Assembly: GCA_023390905.1 (NCBI GenBank)
Contig: JAEWBY010000080.1
Location: 68,735 to 132,734 of the forward strand
DNA length: 64,000 nt
DNA from: Pseudomonadota bacterium
GTDB lineage: Bacteria > Pseudomonadota > Gammaproteobacteria > Xanthomonadales > Xanthomonadaceae
Direction of reading: 5' to 3'
The notes under the pieces were generated by a model. It saw nothing but the letters and a program-made list of their open reading frames with translations, did not search any database and had not been told where the DNA came from. The position numbers were made by a program, and so were the translations under genes. Below, piece after piece: positions 1 to 8,378 of this stretch. The number at the start of each line of letters is the position of its first letter. Positions within the stretch are counted from its first letter, which is position 1.

Positions 1-912
1 CGCTATGGCCGCATCGCCCTGCCGCAGCCGCTGCTGCGCGGTCAGTCGCAGGAACTGGCGGACGCGCAGGTCGAAGCGCTGCGCAAGGAACTCGGACTGG
101 AAGACGGCGCGCCGGCCGCGCTGACGCTGCAACCGGTGATCGGCCAGCGCCGCGCCGCCAAGTCCACCGTGCATGTCTCGCGCGAAGGCCGCAGCCAGGG
201 CTACGTCAACGGCCACAACACCGCCGATGAAGGCCGCGAACTGCGCCGCTTCGATCATGTGCGCGAGGATCGCGGCCGGGGTCGCGGCAAGAAGCCCCAT
301 GGCGGCCTGACCGTCAGCGGCGAGGCCGCCGCGCGCCAGTCGCAGAAGCCGTTCAAGCAGCGCAAGATGAAAGGTCCCAAGCCGCTGCCCGATGGCAATC
401 CCGCCGCGTTCCGCACCTGGTACGTGCCCGAAGGCGTGGACACCGGCCCGACCGGTCATCGCAACGCCGGCCCCAAGAAGCCCTACGGCGGCAAGCCGGG
501 CGGCCGTCCCGGTGGTCCGCGCAAGCCGGGCGGCGGCGGATTCGGCAACGAATTCGGCGGATTCGGCGAGTCGCGGAGTCCTCGCGGCGCCGGCACGGGG
601 GAATCGCGCGGTCCGCGTGGCGCCGGTGCGGGCAAGCCGCAGCGCGCGGCGCGTCCGTACGGGCATCCGGGCAACGCACCGAGCTTCCCGTCCGATCACG
701 CCACGCCGGGCGGCTTCAGCCCCTACGGCCAACCGCGCGGCCCGCGTCCGCAGGGGCGTCCGGGCGGCGGCGGTCCCCGTCCGCAGAACGCCAACGGTCC
801 GCGCCCGGGCAATCGTCCGGGCGGCAACCGTGGGCCGGGCGGACGTCCCGGTGGCGGCGGTCCGCGTCCGGGCGGCAACCGCTCACGCGGCGGCGGTCAC
901 CACGGCGGATGA
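1..912 (+). CDS. rluB: RluB-type 23S rRNA pseudouridine synthase, 3' part
   Basis: The reading frame is open from the first base, so the 5' part with the catalytic domain lies outside the window. The first visible residues, RYGRIALPQPLLRG followed by ELADAQVEALRKELGL, match the end of the catalytic domain of RluB-like enzymes, which convert a uridine of helix 80-90 of 23S rRNA to pseudouridine. From about visible residue 95 onward the protein is a long, low-complexity Gly/Pro/Arg tail with GGRPGG and RPGGNRG-type repeats. Such basic disordered tails are common in RluB of this group and probably bind RNA. The gene is followed by a strong hairpin. The alternative assignment RluE/RluF is less likely because of the tail. 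The catalytic Asp cannot be seen here. Confidence 0.8.
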   Translation, partial: RYGRIALPQPLLRGQSQELADAQVEALRKELGLEDGAPAALTLQPVIGQRRAAKSTVHVSREGRSQGYVNGHNTADEGRELRRFDHVREDRGRGRGKKPHGGLTVSGEAAARQSQKPFKQRKMKGPKPLPDGNPAAFRTWYVPEGVDTGPTGHRNAGPKKPYGGKPGGRPGGPRKPGGGGFGNEFGGFGESRSPRGAGTGESRGPRGAGAGKPQRAARPYGHPGNAPSFPSDHATPGGFSPYGQPRGPRPQGRPGGGGPRPQNANGPRPGNRPGGNRGPGGRPGGGGPRPGGNRSRGGGHHGG

Positions 913-934
913 CCGAGCGAACCCGATGACGGAA

Positions 935-957
935 GAAAGGGCGCGATGCGCCCTTTC
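935..957 (+). terminator. Intrinsic terminator after rluB
   Basis: A perfect 10-bp stem, GAAAGGGCGC with GCGCCCTTTC around a 3-nt loop, starts 22 bases after the rluB stop codon. Pyrimidine-rich TCTTG follows rather than a clean U tract. Confidence 0.75.
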
Positions 958-1212
958 TCTTGCCGGTGCGCCGCATGCCTCGAGCGCGCCTGCATGCACA
1001 CGCGCGCGTGATGTGTGGGTGCGAACGCGGGACGCCGCGGGCAGTCCGCTTGCCGCATCGATGCCCCTGTCACTCCCGCATCGGCGGGCGGCTACTCCGC
1101 GATGGCTGTGATGCCGTCGTTGCGCCGAATCCACTGCATCGATGCGTGCGTGAAGCGCGAACAGCACGGGTTGCCGCTTGCGCTGGATCAAGGCCGGCAT
1201 GTCGCGGTCGGC

Positions 1213-1218
1213 TACAAT
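1213..1218 (+). promoter_or_regulatory. Possible -10 box of fpr
   Basis: TACAAT lies 29 bases before the fpr start codon and is the best -10 hexamer in the otherwise featureless 958-1247 spacer. No good -35 hexamer sits 16-18 bases upstream, so the assignment is tentative. Confidence 0.35.
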
Positions 1219-1247
1219 GAGCCGTTCGAATCATTCCCCACGCGCCC

Positions 1248-2027
1248 ATGTCTTCCGCTTTTGGCACCGAAACGGTGCTGGACGTCCGTCACTGGACCGA
1301 CGACTACTTCAGCTTCACCACCACCCGCGACGATGGTTTCCGCTTCGACAACGGCCAGTTCGTGATGATCGGCCTGCCGGTCGACGGCAAGCCGCTGATG
1401 CGCGCGTATTCGATCGCCAGCGCCAACTGGGAAGAGCAGCTCGAGTTCTTCAGCATCAAGGTCGCCAATGGTCCGCTGACTTCGCGCCTGCAGCACATCA
1501 AGCCGGGCGATGAAATCCTGATCGGCCGCAAGCCCACCGGCACGCTGCTCATCAGCGATCTGCATCCGGGCCGCAACCTCTATCTGCTGGGCACCGGAAC
1601 CGGACTGGCGCCGTGGCTGTCGATCATCAAGGATCCGGAAACCTACGAGCGCTTCCACAAGGTGATCCTCACCCACGGCGTGCGAAGCGTGCAGGATCTG
1701 GCCTACCGGGATTATTTCGAGAAGGAACTGCCGCAGCACGAATTCCTCGGCGAGGTGATTCGCCAGAAACTGCTCTATTACCCGGCCGTGAGCCGCGAGG
1801 AATTCCCCAACCGCGGCCGCCTGACCGACCTGATGGCGTCGGGGAAGATGATGGAAACCCTCGGCATCGAAGCGCTGGATGCCGAACACGATCGCGCGAT
1901 GATCTGCGGCAGTCCGCAGATGCTGGCCGATTTCCGCGCCCTGCTCGATGGCCGTGGCTTCACCGCCGCGCCGCGCATCGGCACGGCCGGGCAATACGTG
2001 TTCGAACGCGCCTTCGTCGAAAAGTAG
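1248..2027 (+). CDS. fpr: Ferredoxin--NADP+ reductase
   Basis: The 259-aa protein is a full-length bacterial class ferredoxin/flavodoxin-NADP+ reductase. It moves electrons between NADPH and ferredoxin or flavodoxin in the cytoplasm, typically for oxidative-stress recovery and Fe-S or biosynthetic enzymes. The FAD-binding motif RAYSIAS is at residues 52-58 and the NADP-binding GTGTGLAPW at 115-123. The chain ends in YVFERAFVEK, an aromatic-containing tail typical of this subfamily. The ATG at 1248 gives the family's usual length, although the ribosome-binding site is weak. The gene stands alone, facing the convergent STAS-like gene. Assignment is firm; the physiological partner is not shown by the sequence. 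Confidence 0.93.
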   Translation: MSSAFGTETVLDVRHWTDDYFSFTTTRDDGFRFDNGQFVMIGLPVDGKPLMRAYSIASANWEEQLEFFSIKVANGPLTSRLQHIKPGDEILIGRKPTGTLLISDLHPGRNLYLLGTGTGLAPWLSIIKDPETYERFHKVILTHGVRSVQDLAYRDYFEKELPQHEFLGEVIRQKLLYYPAVSREEFPNRGRLTDLMASGKMMETLGIEALDAEHDRAMICGSPQMLADFRALLDGRGFTAAPRIGTAGQYVFERAFVEK

Positions 2028-2039
2028 ACAGCGCTGAAA

Positions 2040-2075
2040 CCGGAACAGCATGCACCGGCGTCGACGCTGTTCCGG
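2040..2075. terminator. Hairpin between convergent genes
   Basis: CCGGAACAGC and GCTGTTCCGG form a perfect 10-bp stem with a 16-nt loop, 12 bases after fpr and before the end of the convergent gene at 2116. There is no U tract, so it may end transcription weakly or act as a 3' stabiliser. Confidence 0.5.
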
Positions 2076-2115
2076 CAACCCGAAGCTGCAACCGACGCTC
2101 GACCGCAGCTGCCAA

Positions 2116-2517
2116 TCAACGCTCACCGTAGCGCAGCCACGTCACCGCGCTGCGTTCGTCGTCGAACACGCGTCCGTGGAAGCCATGCTCGTTGGCGAAG
2201 ATGCCCGCCAGTTCGACCTGTGGGATCTGCTCCGGATGCTTCTCGACATAGGCCACGCGCACGTTCTCCAGGCCTTGGCCCTGCATCGCCTGCACGAACC
2301 GGAGCAGGTCCTCCGGTGGCGGTGGTTCACCGTCCATGTCGTCCAGCACCAGCAGGCCGGCAGGCAGCTCCCGGCGCACCTGTTCGGCGATCGCGCGCCA
2401 GCAGGCCAGCGTGGTGGCAAGACTGCCGTTGACGCCCTGCACGTGCGCCTTCATGCCGTAATCGGTGACCGAGAACCCAATCCGGAATGGCGGCACGTCG
2501 GCGGCGGGCGCAGCCAT
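2116..2517 (-). CDS. STAS/SpoIIAA-like conserved protein
   Basis: The 133-aa product has no signal peptide or membrane segment. The layout (FRIGFSVTDYGMKAHVQGVNGS, then LLVLDDMDGEP, then VAYVEKHPEQ and a final HGFHGRVFDDERSAVTWL) resembles the SpoIIAA-like/STAS-SEC14 proteins of unknown role, in which the last motif reads like an F-x-D-x-x-x-A-x-x-WL ending. I chose the ATG at 2517 because it lies one base after the stop codon of the glutathione peroxidase gene, which makes the two genes a tight operon; a longer reading to 2577 would overlap that gene. Function is unknown. The operon suggests a role near peroxide or membrane stress, which is inference only. Confidence 0.65.
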   Translation of the reverse strand: MAAPAADVPPFRIGFSVTDYGMKAHVQGVNGSLATTLACWRAIAEQVRRELPAGLLVLDDMDGEPPPPEDLLRFVQAMQGQGLENVRVAYVEKHPEQIPQVELAGIFANEHGFHGRVFDDERSAVTWLRYGER

Positions 2518-2518
2518 T

Positions 2519-3001
2519 TCAGCCCAGCGCGGCTTCGATATCCGCGCGCAGCGATTCGGGCGTGTCGGTCGGGGCATAGCGCGCGACGACCTGCCCGTCG
2601 CGGCCGACGAGGAACTTGCTGAAATTCCACTTGATCGCGTCGATTCCGAGGACGCCGCTCTTCTGCTGTTTCAGCCAGCGCCACAACGGATGCGCCTGTT
2701 CGCCGTTGACATCGATCTTGGCGAACATCGGAAAACCCACCTCGTAATTGAGCGAACAGAAGTCGCGGATCTCGGCTTCGTCACCCGGTTCCTGATGGCC
2801 GAACTGATCACAGGGAAATCCGAGCACCACCAGCCCGCGTTCACCGTAGTCGCGCCACAGTTGCTCCAGTCCGGTGTATTGCGGGGTGAACCCGCACTTG
2901 CTCGCCACGTTGACGATCAGCAGCACCTTGCCGCGGAACTCGTCCAGCGAACGCGGTTGCCCGTCGATGTCGGTGGCGGAAAAATCGTAGGCGTTGGTCA
3001 T
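2519..3001 (-). CDS. Glutathione peroxidase (Cys type)
   Basis: The 160-aa protein reduces hydrogen and lipid peroxides using thioredoxin or glutathione. The catalytic tetrad can be read: peroxidatic Cys36 in NVASKCGFTPQY, Gln70 in GFPCDQFGHQEPG, and Trp125-Asn126 in IKWNFSKFLV. Cys64 and Cys82 are candidates for the resolving cysteine, as in thioredoxin-dependent bacterial members (BtuE/BsaA type). There is no signal peptide, so it is cytoplasmic. The start at 3001 has a GGAGCC element 6-7 bases upstream. It is the first gene of a two-gene operon with the STAS-like gene and diverges from the M3 peptidase gene. Confidence 0.93.
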   Translation of the reverse strand: MTNAYDFSATDIDGQPRSLDEFRGKVLLIVNVASKCGFTPQYTGLEQLWRDYGERGLVVLGFPCDQFGHQEPGDEAEIRDFCSLNYEVGFPMFAKIDVNGEQAHPLWRWLKQQKSGVLGIDAIKWNFSKFLVGRDGQVVARYAPTDTPESLRADIEAALG

Positions 3002-3311
3002 CGTTGGCTCCGTTGCGGGAGGTCATGGTACGTCGGGCCGCCACGACGCGTAAGCGGTTCGCGGACGTTCCGTGCGGTGTCGACCGCCAAGTCGTCCGGG
3101 CTGCCGGCGGCTGATCCATCGATGTTCGCGGGCACGTTTCCTGAACTGCAATCGCGCCGGGCCCGCTTACGATCTCAGTCTGTGAGGCGAATATACGTTT
3201 CAATGCACTACGCCTTTCGGACGCGGTTGGCACATGCCTTTCGTCACGCGCCCCGCCTCCGGGGCTTGGGTTAGCCTGCCCGGAGCCCTATCTGGAAGGA
3301 AGCTGCACCCC
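3002..3311. other. Divergent intergenic region, nothing distinct
   Basis: This 310-base spacer separates the glutathione peroxidase gene from the secreted M3 peptidase gene and must hold both promoters. I see no convincing -35/-10 pair, operator or small ORF. A GGCACATGCC stretch near 3230 looks like a sigma-54 -24 element but lacks the GC at -12. Confidence 0.4.
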
Positions 3312-5477
3312 ATGACCACCCGCCTTGCCCTCGCGCTCGCCGCGACCCTTGGAATCGCCATGCCCGCCTACAGCCAGGCCGCCACGCCGGCCGCCACCGA
3401 AGCCGCCAAGGCCAGCAATCCGTTCTTCGCGGACAGTCCGCTGCCGCTGCACTTCCCCCAGTTCGACAAGATCAAGGACAGCGACTTCGCCCCCGCCTTC
3501 GACGCCGGCATGGCCGAACAGTTGAAGGAGATCGAGGCGATCGCCAACAGCACCGCCGCACCGACGTTCGACAACACCATCCTGGCGATGGAGAAGAGCG
3601 GCCGCACGCTGGATCGCGCACAGACCGTGTTCTACAACCTGGTCGGCACCGACACCAACGACACGCGCGAAAAGCTGCAGGCCGATTACTCGGGCAAGTT
3701 CGCCGCGCACCGCGATGCGATCTATCTCAACGGCAAGTTGTTCGCCCGCATCCAGAAGCTGTATGACCAGCGCGCCAGCCTGGGCCTGGACGCCGAAGGC
3801 GTGCGCCTGATCGAGAAGTACCACACCGATTTCGTGCGCGCCGGCGCCAAGCTGTCCGATGCCGACAAGGCCACGCTGAAGGACATGAATGCGCAGCTCG
3901 CCGCGCTCGGCACGCAGTTCAGCCAGAACGTGCTGGCCGAAGTGAATGCATCGGCGGTCATCGTCGATGACGTGAAGGAGCTGGACGGCCTGACCGATCA
4001 GCAGATCGCCACCGCCGCCGCCGCCGCGAAGTCGCGCGGGCACGAAGGCAAGTACGTCCTGACGCTGCTCAACACCACCGGCCAGCCACCGGAATCGCAG
4101 CTCACCAACCGCGCGCTGCGCCAGCGCCTGCATGAAGCCTCGGTCGCGCGCGGCAGCCGCGGCGGCCAGTACGACAACCGTGAACTGATCTCCAGGATCA
4201 TGACGCTGCGCGCCAATCGCGCGAAGCTGCTCGGCTATCCGGATCACGCGACCTACGTGCTGGAAGATGAAACCGCCAAGACGCCCAAGGCCGTCAACGC
4301 GATGCTGGGCCAGCTCGCACCGGCCGCGGTGGCCAACGCCAGGCGCGAAGCCGCCGATCTGCAGGCCATGATCGACCAGGAACAGAAGGCCAAGGGACAG
4401 CCGACCTTCACCCTGGAACCGTGGGACTGGGCGTTCTACACCGAGAAGGTGCGCACCGCGAAGTACAACTTCGATGAGTCTCAGCTCAAGCCGTATTTCG
4501 AGCTGACCAACGTGCTGGAAAACGGCGTGTTCTATGCGGCCAATCAGCTCTATGGCCTGACGTTCAAGAAGCGCACCGATCTGCCGCTGTATCACCCGGA
4601 CACCACCGTCTATGACGTCTACAACGCCGATGGCACGCAGTTGGCCATCTTCATCGCCGACATGTACGCGCGCGATTCCAAGCGTGGCGGTGCGTGGATG
4701 AACTCGTACGTGTCGCAGTCGGAACTGACCGGGTTCAAGCCGGTGGTCGCCAATCACCTCAACATCCCCAAGCCACCGGCGGGCGAGCCCACCCTGCTGA
4801 CCTGGGATGAAGTGACCACCGCCTTCCACGAATTCGGCCATGCGCTGCACGGCATGTTCTCCAACGTGAAGTACCCCTACTTCACCGGCACCAGCGTGCC
4901 GCGCGATTTCGTCGAGTATCCCTCGCAGGTCAACGAAATGTGGGCCGACTGGCCGTCGGTGCTGAAGAACTACGCCAAGCACTACAAGACCGGCGAGCCG
5001 ATGCCGCAGGCGCTGCTGGACAAGGTGATCGCCGCGTCCAAGTTCAACCAGGGTTTCGCGACCACCGAATATCTGGGCGCCGCGATGCTCGATCAGCGCT
5101 GGCACCAGATCAACGCAAGCCAGGTGCCCAAGGCCGACGGCGTGATGAAGTTCGAAGCCGACGCGCTCGCCGCCGACGGCATCGACTTCAAGCCGGTGCC
5201 GCCGCGCTACCGCACGCCGTACTTCAGCCACATCATGGGTGGCTACTCGGCCGGCTACTACGCCTACATCTGGTCCGAAGTCCTGGACGCGAACAGCCAG
5301 CAGTGGTTTGAACAGCATGGCGGCCTGACCCGCGCCAACGGCGATCACTTCCGCCAGACGCTGCTCTCGCGCGGCGGCAGCGAAGACGCGATGAAGCTGT
5401 TCCGCGATTTCGCAGGCCACGATCCGAAGATCGAACCCCTGCTGGAAAAGCGCGGCCTGACCGCACCCGGCAAGTAA
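3312..5477 (+). CDS. dcp: M3 family peptidyl-dipeptidase (Dcp-like), exported
   Basis: The protein (721 aa) is a zinc metallopeptidase of family M3 that releases C-terminal dipeptides from oligopeptides. HEFGH at residues 506-510 is the HExxH zinc site, within TAFHEFGHALHGMFS, and the C-terminal FSHIMGGYSAGYYAY is a typical substrate-binding segment. The start at 3312 was chosen over an in-frame upstream codon because it has a GGAAGGA element upstream and gives a clean signal peptide (MTTRLALALAATLGIAMPAYSQA). The protein is therefore probably periplasmic, unlike the cytoplasmic E. coli Dcp. A UUCG-loop terminator follows. Oligopeptidase A is the main alternative, but the C-terminal motif and length favour Dcp. 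Confidence 0.9.
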   Translation: MTTRLALALAATLGIAMPAYSQAATPAATEAAKASNPFFADSPLPLHFPQFDKIKDSDFAPAFDAGMAEQLKEIEAIANSTAAPTFDNTILAMEKSGRTLDRAQTVFYNLVGTDTNDTREKLQADYSGKFAAHRDAIYLNGKLFARIQKLYDQRASLGLDAEGVRLIEKYHTDFVRAGAKLSDADKATLKDMNAQLAALGTQFSQNVLAEVNASAVIVDDVKELDGLTDQQIATAAAAAKSRGHEGKYVLTLLNTTGQPPESQLTNRALRQRLHEASVARGSRGGQYDNRELISRIMTLRANRAKLLGYPDHATYVLEDETAKTPKAVNAMLGQLAPAAVANARREAADLQAMIDQEQKAKGQPTFTLEPWDWAFYTEKVRTAKYNFDESQLKPYFELTNVLENGVFYAANQLYGLTFKKRTDLPLYHPDTTVYDVYNADGTQLAIFIADMYARDSKRGGAWMNSYVSQSELTGFKPVVANHLNIPKPPAGEPTLLTWDEVTTAFHEFGHALHGMFSNVKYPYFTGTSVPRDFVEYPSQVNEMWADWPSVLKNYAKHYKTGEPMPQALLDKVIAASKFNQGFATTEYLGAAMLDQRWHQINASQVPKADGVMKFEADALAADGIDFKPVPPRYRTPYFSHIMGGYSAGYYAYIWSEVLDANSQQWFEQHGGLTRANGDHFRQTLLSRGGSEDAMKLFRDFAGHDPKIEPLLEKRGLTAPGK

Positions 5478-5498
5478 TCCGCGCCCCCGCCGGAACCT

Positions 5499-5530
5499 CA
5501 TCACGCCACCTTCGGGTGGCGTGATGTTTT
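5499..5530. terminator. Strong UUCG-tetraloop terminator
   Basis: CATCACGCCACC pairs perfectly with GGTGGCGTGATG over 12 bp around a TTCG loop, followed by TTTT on the plus strand. It ends the peptidase gene and probably also serves the convergent cfa gene. Confidence 0.9.
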
Positions 5531-5549
5531 CGGTCCTTGAAAAGAAACG

Positions 5550-6665
5550 CTACCGCGGCGCGAGGTAACCGCCCCGCACCCCGTGCGGCGACAGCATGAT
5601 CTGCCAGAGCTGCGAGCGCCGGCTGCGGAAGCTCGCCATCGATGCCGCCAGGTAGAAACGCCACATGCGGCGGAAGCGCTCGTCGTACTTCTTCGCATCC
5701 AGCAGCGGCCACGCACGCTCCACGTTGTCGCGCCAGGCCTGCAGGGTGCGATCGTAGTCGGTGCCGAAGTTGTGCCAGTCCTCCAGCACGAACAGCCCTT
5801 CACTGGCCTGCGTGATCTGCGCCGCCGACGGCAGCATGGAATTCGGGAATATGTAGCGCCCCATCCACGCATCGTTGCGGTGCACCGACGTGTTGGTGCC
5901 GATCGTATGCAGCAGGAACAGGCCATCGTCCGGCAGCACACGGCGCACGGTCTGGAAGTACGTGCGGTAGTTCTTCACGCCGACGTGCTCGAACATGCCC
6001 AGCGAGAACACTGCATCGAAGGGCTCGTCGATGTCGCGGTAGTCCTGCAGGCGGATTTCGATCGGCAGGTCCGTGCAGAGTTCGCACGCGTAGGCGGCCT
6101 GCTCTTTCGAGATCGTGACGCCGACGCCACGGATTCCGTAGCGTTCGCTGGCGAATTTCAGCGCCTCGCCCCAGCCGCAGCCGATGTCCAGCACGCGCAT
6201 GCCCGGTTGCAGCCGCAGCTTGCGGCACACCAGATCGAGCTTGGCTTCCTGCGCATCATCGAGCGTGTCCGCGCTGCGCCAGTAGCCGCAACTGTAGACC
6301 AGTCGCCGCCCGAGCATGGCGCGGTAGAGATCATTGCCCAGATCGTAATGGCGTTCGCCGACTTGGCGGCTGCGGCGTCGCGTCTGCGGGTTGAACATGC
6401 GCGCCAGCAGGCCGTGGAATGCATCGCCGGGGCGCACGCGCTCGTCGAGTCGCGCTGTCAGCAGGTGGAAGACAAAGTCATCGAGCGAGCCGGCGTCCCA
6501 CTCACCGTCCATGTAGCTTTCGCCAAGCCCCAGCGATCCCTGCCCCAGCACCCGCGCGTACCACGCCGGCGTGTGCACACGGATGTCCCAGGGCCGGTCA
6601 CCCCCGATCCGCACATCCGCTTCGGCCAACAGTCGTTCGACGTTCCGGGCGAAGCGGTCGCTCAT
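5550..6665 (-). CDS. cfa: Cyclopropane-fatty-acyl-phospholipid synthase family protein
   Basis: This 371-aa methyltransferase adds a methylene bridge from S-adenosylmethionine to cis double bonds of membrane phospholipid acyl chains. Typical motifs are SYMDGEWD (residues 50-57), the HYDLGNDLY segment (106-114) and the SAM site VLDIGCGWG (158-166). SLGMFEHVGVKNY and FPNSMLPS further on are also characteristic. Length is close to that of the E. coli enzyme (382 aa). It lies 8 bases downstream of the DUF3298-type lipoprotein gene, so the two are co-transcribed. The product is peripheral at the inner membrane. Other fatty-acid methyltransferases of the same family cannot be fully excluded. Confidence 0.92.
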   Translation of the reverse strand: MSDRFARNVERLLAEADVRIGGDRPWDIRVHTPAWYARVLGQGSLGLGESYMDGEWDAGSLDDFVFHLLTARLDERVRPGDAFHGLLARMFNPQTRRRSRQVGERHYDLGNDLYRAMLGRRLVYSCGYWRSADTLDDAQEAKLDLVCRKLRLQPGMRVLDIGCGWGEALKFASERYGIRGVGVTISKEQAAYACELCTDLPIEIRLQDYRDIDEPFDAVFSLGMFEHVGVKNYRTYFQTVRRVLPDDGLFLLHTIGTNTSVHRNDAWMGRYIFPNSMLPSAAQITQASEGLFVLEDWHNFGTDYDRTLQAWRDNVERAWPLLDAKKYDERFRRMWRFYLAASMASFRSRRSQLWQIMLSPHGVRGGYLAPR

Positions 6666-6673
6666 GACGGTTC

Positions 6674-7498
6674 CTACGGGCTGAACAGATCCGCGTATTC
6701 GGGGGCCACGTGCGGCAAGAGTACCGTGGCCGGCACGTCCACGGTCTGCGTTCCGTCGGAATACGGGCCGACCTGGTAGGGCGGGAACACGAAGCGCAGC
6801 CCGCTGATGCGGCCGGTCGCGTCCAGAATGGGGATGAACTGCGCGAAGTTCTCGGGCTTGGGCGTGGTGCCTTCATCAATCATCTTGGCCGCGCCCTTCA
6901 GCACGTCCGCCCGTTCGACCGGCGGCAATGCGTCCGCATCGGCGCGCAGTGCCACGGCGGTCATCAGTTGCTCGCCGACGAAATCGCTGATGGCCTGCCA
7001 GCCGGCCGGTTGCGGAATGAGTTCCTGCGCCCGCAGCAGGTGGTTCTTCTCCGGCAACCAGACGAAGCGCGCGATCAGCGGCTGTCCGTGCGCGCCGCCG
7101 GTGTAACGGCTGCCATCGGCCGCCACGGCGACCAGCCGCGGCGTATCGATGACCTTTTCGAAGTTCAACGACAATTCGTACGGCGCCGTCGGTTTGTCGT
7201 TGCCCAGCCCTTCGGCCGCTTCGATCAATTCATCGCGCGCGCTCTGCGCGTAATCGTGCAGGATCGAGGCCAGACCCGGATGGTTGGCGAGGTCCTTCGG
7301 ATAACTGATGCCGACGATGTAACGATCGTTGGTCTCGATGACATCCTTCAGTTCGATCGGCGGCGTCGGCGCCTGCGCGGGCGCAGCGGCGTCACCGGGC
7401 GCGGCCGACGGTGACGCGGCGGGTTGCGCGTCGCGCTGGCAGGCGGCCAGCGCCAGTGCCAGGGCGCACAGCAGCAGGGATCGTGGGACCAGGTTCAC
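6674..7498 (-). CDS. DUF3298/DUF4163-type lipoprotein
   Basis: The 274-aa product starts with a lipoprotein signal (SLLLCALALALAAC), giving a lipidated Cys20. An Ala/Pro/Ser linker follows, then a globular domain. Features such as YIVGISYPKD, FEKVIDTPRLVAVAADGSRYTGGAHG and the end segment LRFVFPPYQVGPYSDG match the DUF4163 plus DUF3298 layout found in RsiV- and PdaC-like proteins, which may bind peptidoglycan or lysozyme. I chose the GTG at 7498 because AAGGAG lies 8 bases upstream; the ATG at 7522 has no such site. It precedes cfa in an apparent envelope-related operon. The biochemical role is unknown. Confidence 0.75.
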   Translation of the reverse strand: MNLVPRSLLLCALALALAACQRDAQPAASPSAAPGDAAAPAQAPTPPIELKDVIETNDRYIVGISYPKDLANHPGLASILHDYAQSARDELIEAAEGLGNDKPTAPYELSLNFEKVIDTPRLVAVAADGSRYTGGAHGQPLIARFVWLPEKNHLLRAQELIPQPAGWQAISDFVGEQLMTAVALRADADALPPVERADVLKGAAKMIDEGTTPKPENFAQFIPILDATGRISGLRFVFPPYQVGPYSDGTQTVDVPATVLLPHVAPEYADLFSP

Positions 7499-7582
7499 GC
7501 CGGAAGCTCCTTGGGTTTGCATCGCCGCCGCAGTCTAGTGGGTACGCCGTGAGCCGGTAGTGCCGGAACACACCGCGCCGGT

Positions 7583-7858
7583 TCAATCGACCAGATCGGC
7601 ATATTCCGGATGGCGTTGGATATAGGCGGCCGCGTAGGAACACGCAGGCACCACCCGCCACCCCTGCGAACGTGCATGGTCCAGCGCGGCCTTCACCAGT
7701 TCGGCGGCGATGCCGCGACCGCCGATCGGCTGCGGCACACCGGTGTGATCGATGACCATGCGGCCATCGCGCAACTGATAGGTCACTTCGGCCGAATGCC
7801 CGTCCACGCGGGTGACAAACCGTTGTGCAGCCGGATCGTGTTGAATCGTGATGCCCAT
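7583..7858 (-). CDS. Small GNAT-family N-acetyltransferase
   Basis: The 91-aa protein belongs to the short YjdJ-like GNAT group (N-acetyltransferase with a single CoA-binding core). The core signature is GGRGIAAELVKAALDHARSQGWRVVPACSYAA, in which the RGIA turn binds the pyrophosphate of acetyl-CoA and the later C-S-Y-x-A segment forms the end of the fold, finishing with YIQRHPEYADLVD. The ATG at 7858 was chosen over the adjacent GTG at 7861. It is transcribed toward the lipoprotein gene 84 bases away. The substrate is unknown. Confidence 0.8.
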   Translation of the reverse strand: MGITIQHDPAAQRFVTRVDGHSAEVTYQLRDGRMVIDHTGVPQPIGGRGIAAELVKAALDHARSQGWRVVPACSYAAAYIQRHPEYADLVD

Positions 7859-7968
7859 CACTTATCCATGTCTGTCGGGAGGAAGCATTCTGCCAATGCC
7901 TCCGTGAATGCGACAGAAGACGACGTGGAGCGTCACTCCCGGTCACGCATCTCTTTGGACGCAGGCCA

Positions 7969-7990
7969 CGATTTCACGGCGATTTCACGG
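7969..7990 (+). repeat. Two tandem 11-bp direct repeats
   Basis: CGATTTCACGG occurs twice back to back, with one helical turn per unit, ending 8 bases before the sigma-54-like promoter. It may be a regulator-binding site. Confidence 0.6.
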
Positions 7991-7998
7991 AGTCCCGG

Positions 7999-8016
7999 TT
8001 GGCACGATCCCTGCTT
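7999..8016 (+). promoter_or_regulatory. Sigma-54 (RpoN) -24/-12 promoter
   Basis: TTGGCACGATCCCTGCTT matches the -24/-12 consensus. GG at 8001-8002 and GC at 8013-8014 are separated by exactly 10 bases, and the flanking TTGGCACG is a full match to the -24 element. The expected transcription start is near 8026, about 26 bases before the start of the 67-aa gene. Confidence 0.7.
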
Positions 8017-8051
8017 GATAACGGGCAGACCTTGTCAGTGGAACGCCACCC

Positions 8052-8255
8052 ATGAATGCCATCGACCAGACCCTCGACATGCCCAACGCGAGCGACGCGA
8101 CCCTGCTGGAAGGCCTGTTCCAGTTGACCGTCACCGGCCACACCCAGGACTGGGAATTCGAGCGCCTCAACAACGCCGTGTACGAACGCTTGTTGTCGAG
8201 CTACGCGCACGAAATGATCGGCAGCGCGAAGATCTCCAAGAGCATGGCGGGCTGA
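8052..8255 (+). CDS. 67-aa protein behind a sigma-54 promoter, unknown function
   Basis: The product is small, soluble and slightly acidic. It has no signal peptide, no cysteines and no recognisable family. Its sequence is predicted mostly helical: SDATLLEGLFQLTVTG, then WEFERLNNAVYERLLSSYAHEM, ending ISKSMAG. The ATG at 8052 follows the -24/-12 promoter by a short leader, and a GC-rich hairpin follows the stop, so it appears to be a monocistronic unit. The reality of the gene rests on this promoter-leader-terminator arrangement and on a plausible amino-acid composition rather than on homology. RpoN control in this group often points to motility, pili or nitrogen status; that is inference. 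Confidence 0.65.
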   Translation: MNAIDQTLDMPNASDATLLEGLFQLTVTGHTQDWEFERLNNAVYERLLSSYAHEMIGSAKISKSMAG

Positions 8256-8267
8256 TCGAACGAGGGC

Positions 8268-8289
8268 GCGGGACGCGTTCGCGTCCCGC
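8268..8289 (+). terminator. GC-rich hairpin after the 67-aa gene
   Basis: GCGGGACGC pairs with GCGTCCCGC around a 4-nt loop, 12 bases after the stop codon. There is no U tract, so termination may be weak. Confidence 0.5.
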
Positions 8290-8378
8290 CCCGCATCATG
8301 CGTTGGTCAACGCTTCGGCGGCGGCCACACGGCAAGTCAGCGCGCCCACCGCGGAACACGCTGACCACACCGCCACAC

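Noticed and set aside
3226..3245. Sigma-54 promoter before the M3 peptidase
   Set aside because: TTGGCAC is present, but at the -12 position the conserved GC is TC, so it is not a -24/-12 promoter.
3288..5504. Long open frame antisense to the M3 peptidase gene
   Set aside because: It is an antisense shadow of a high-GC gene with clear M3 motifs on the plus strand; its translation has no recognisable domain.
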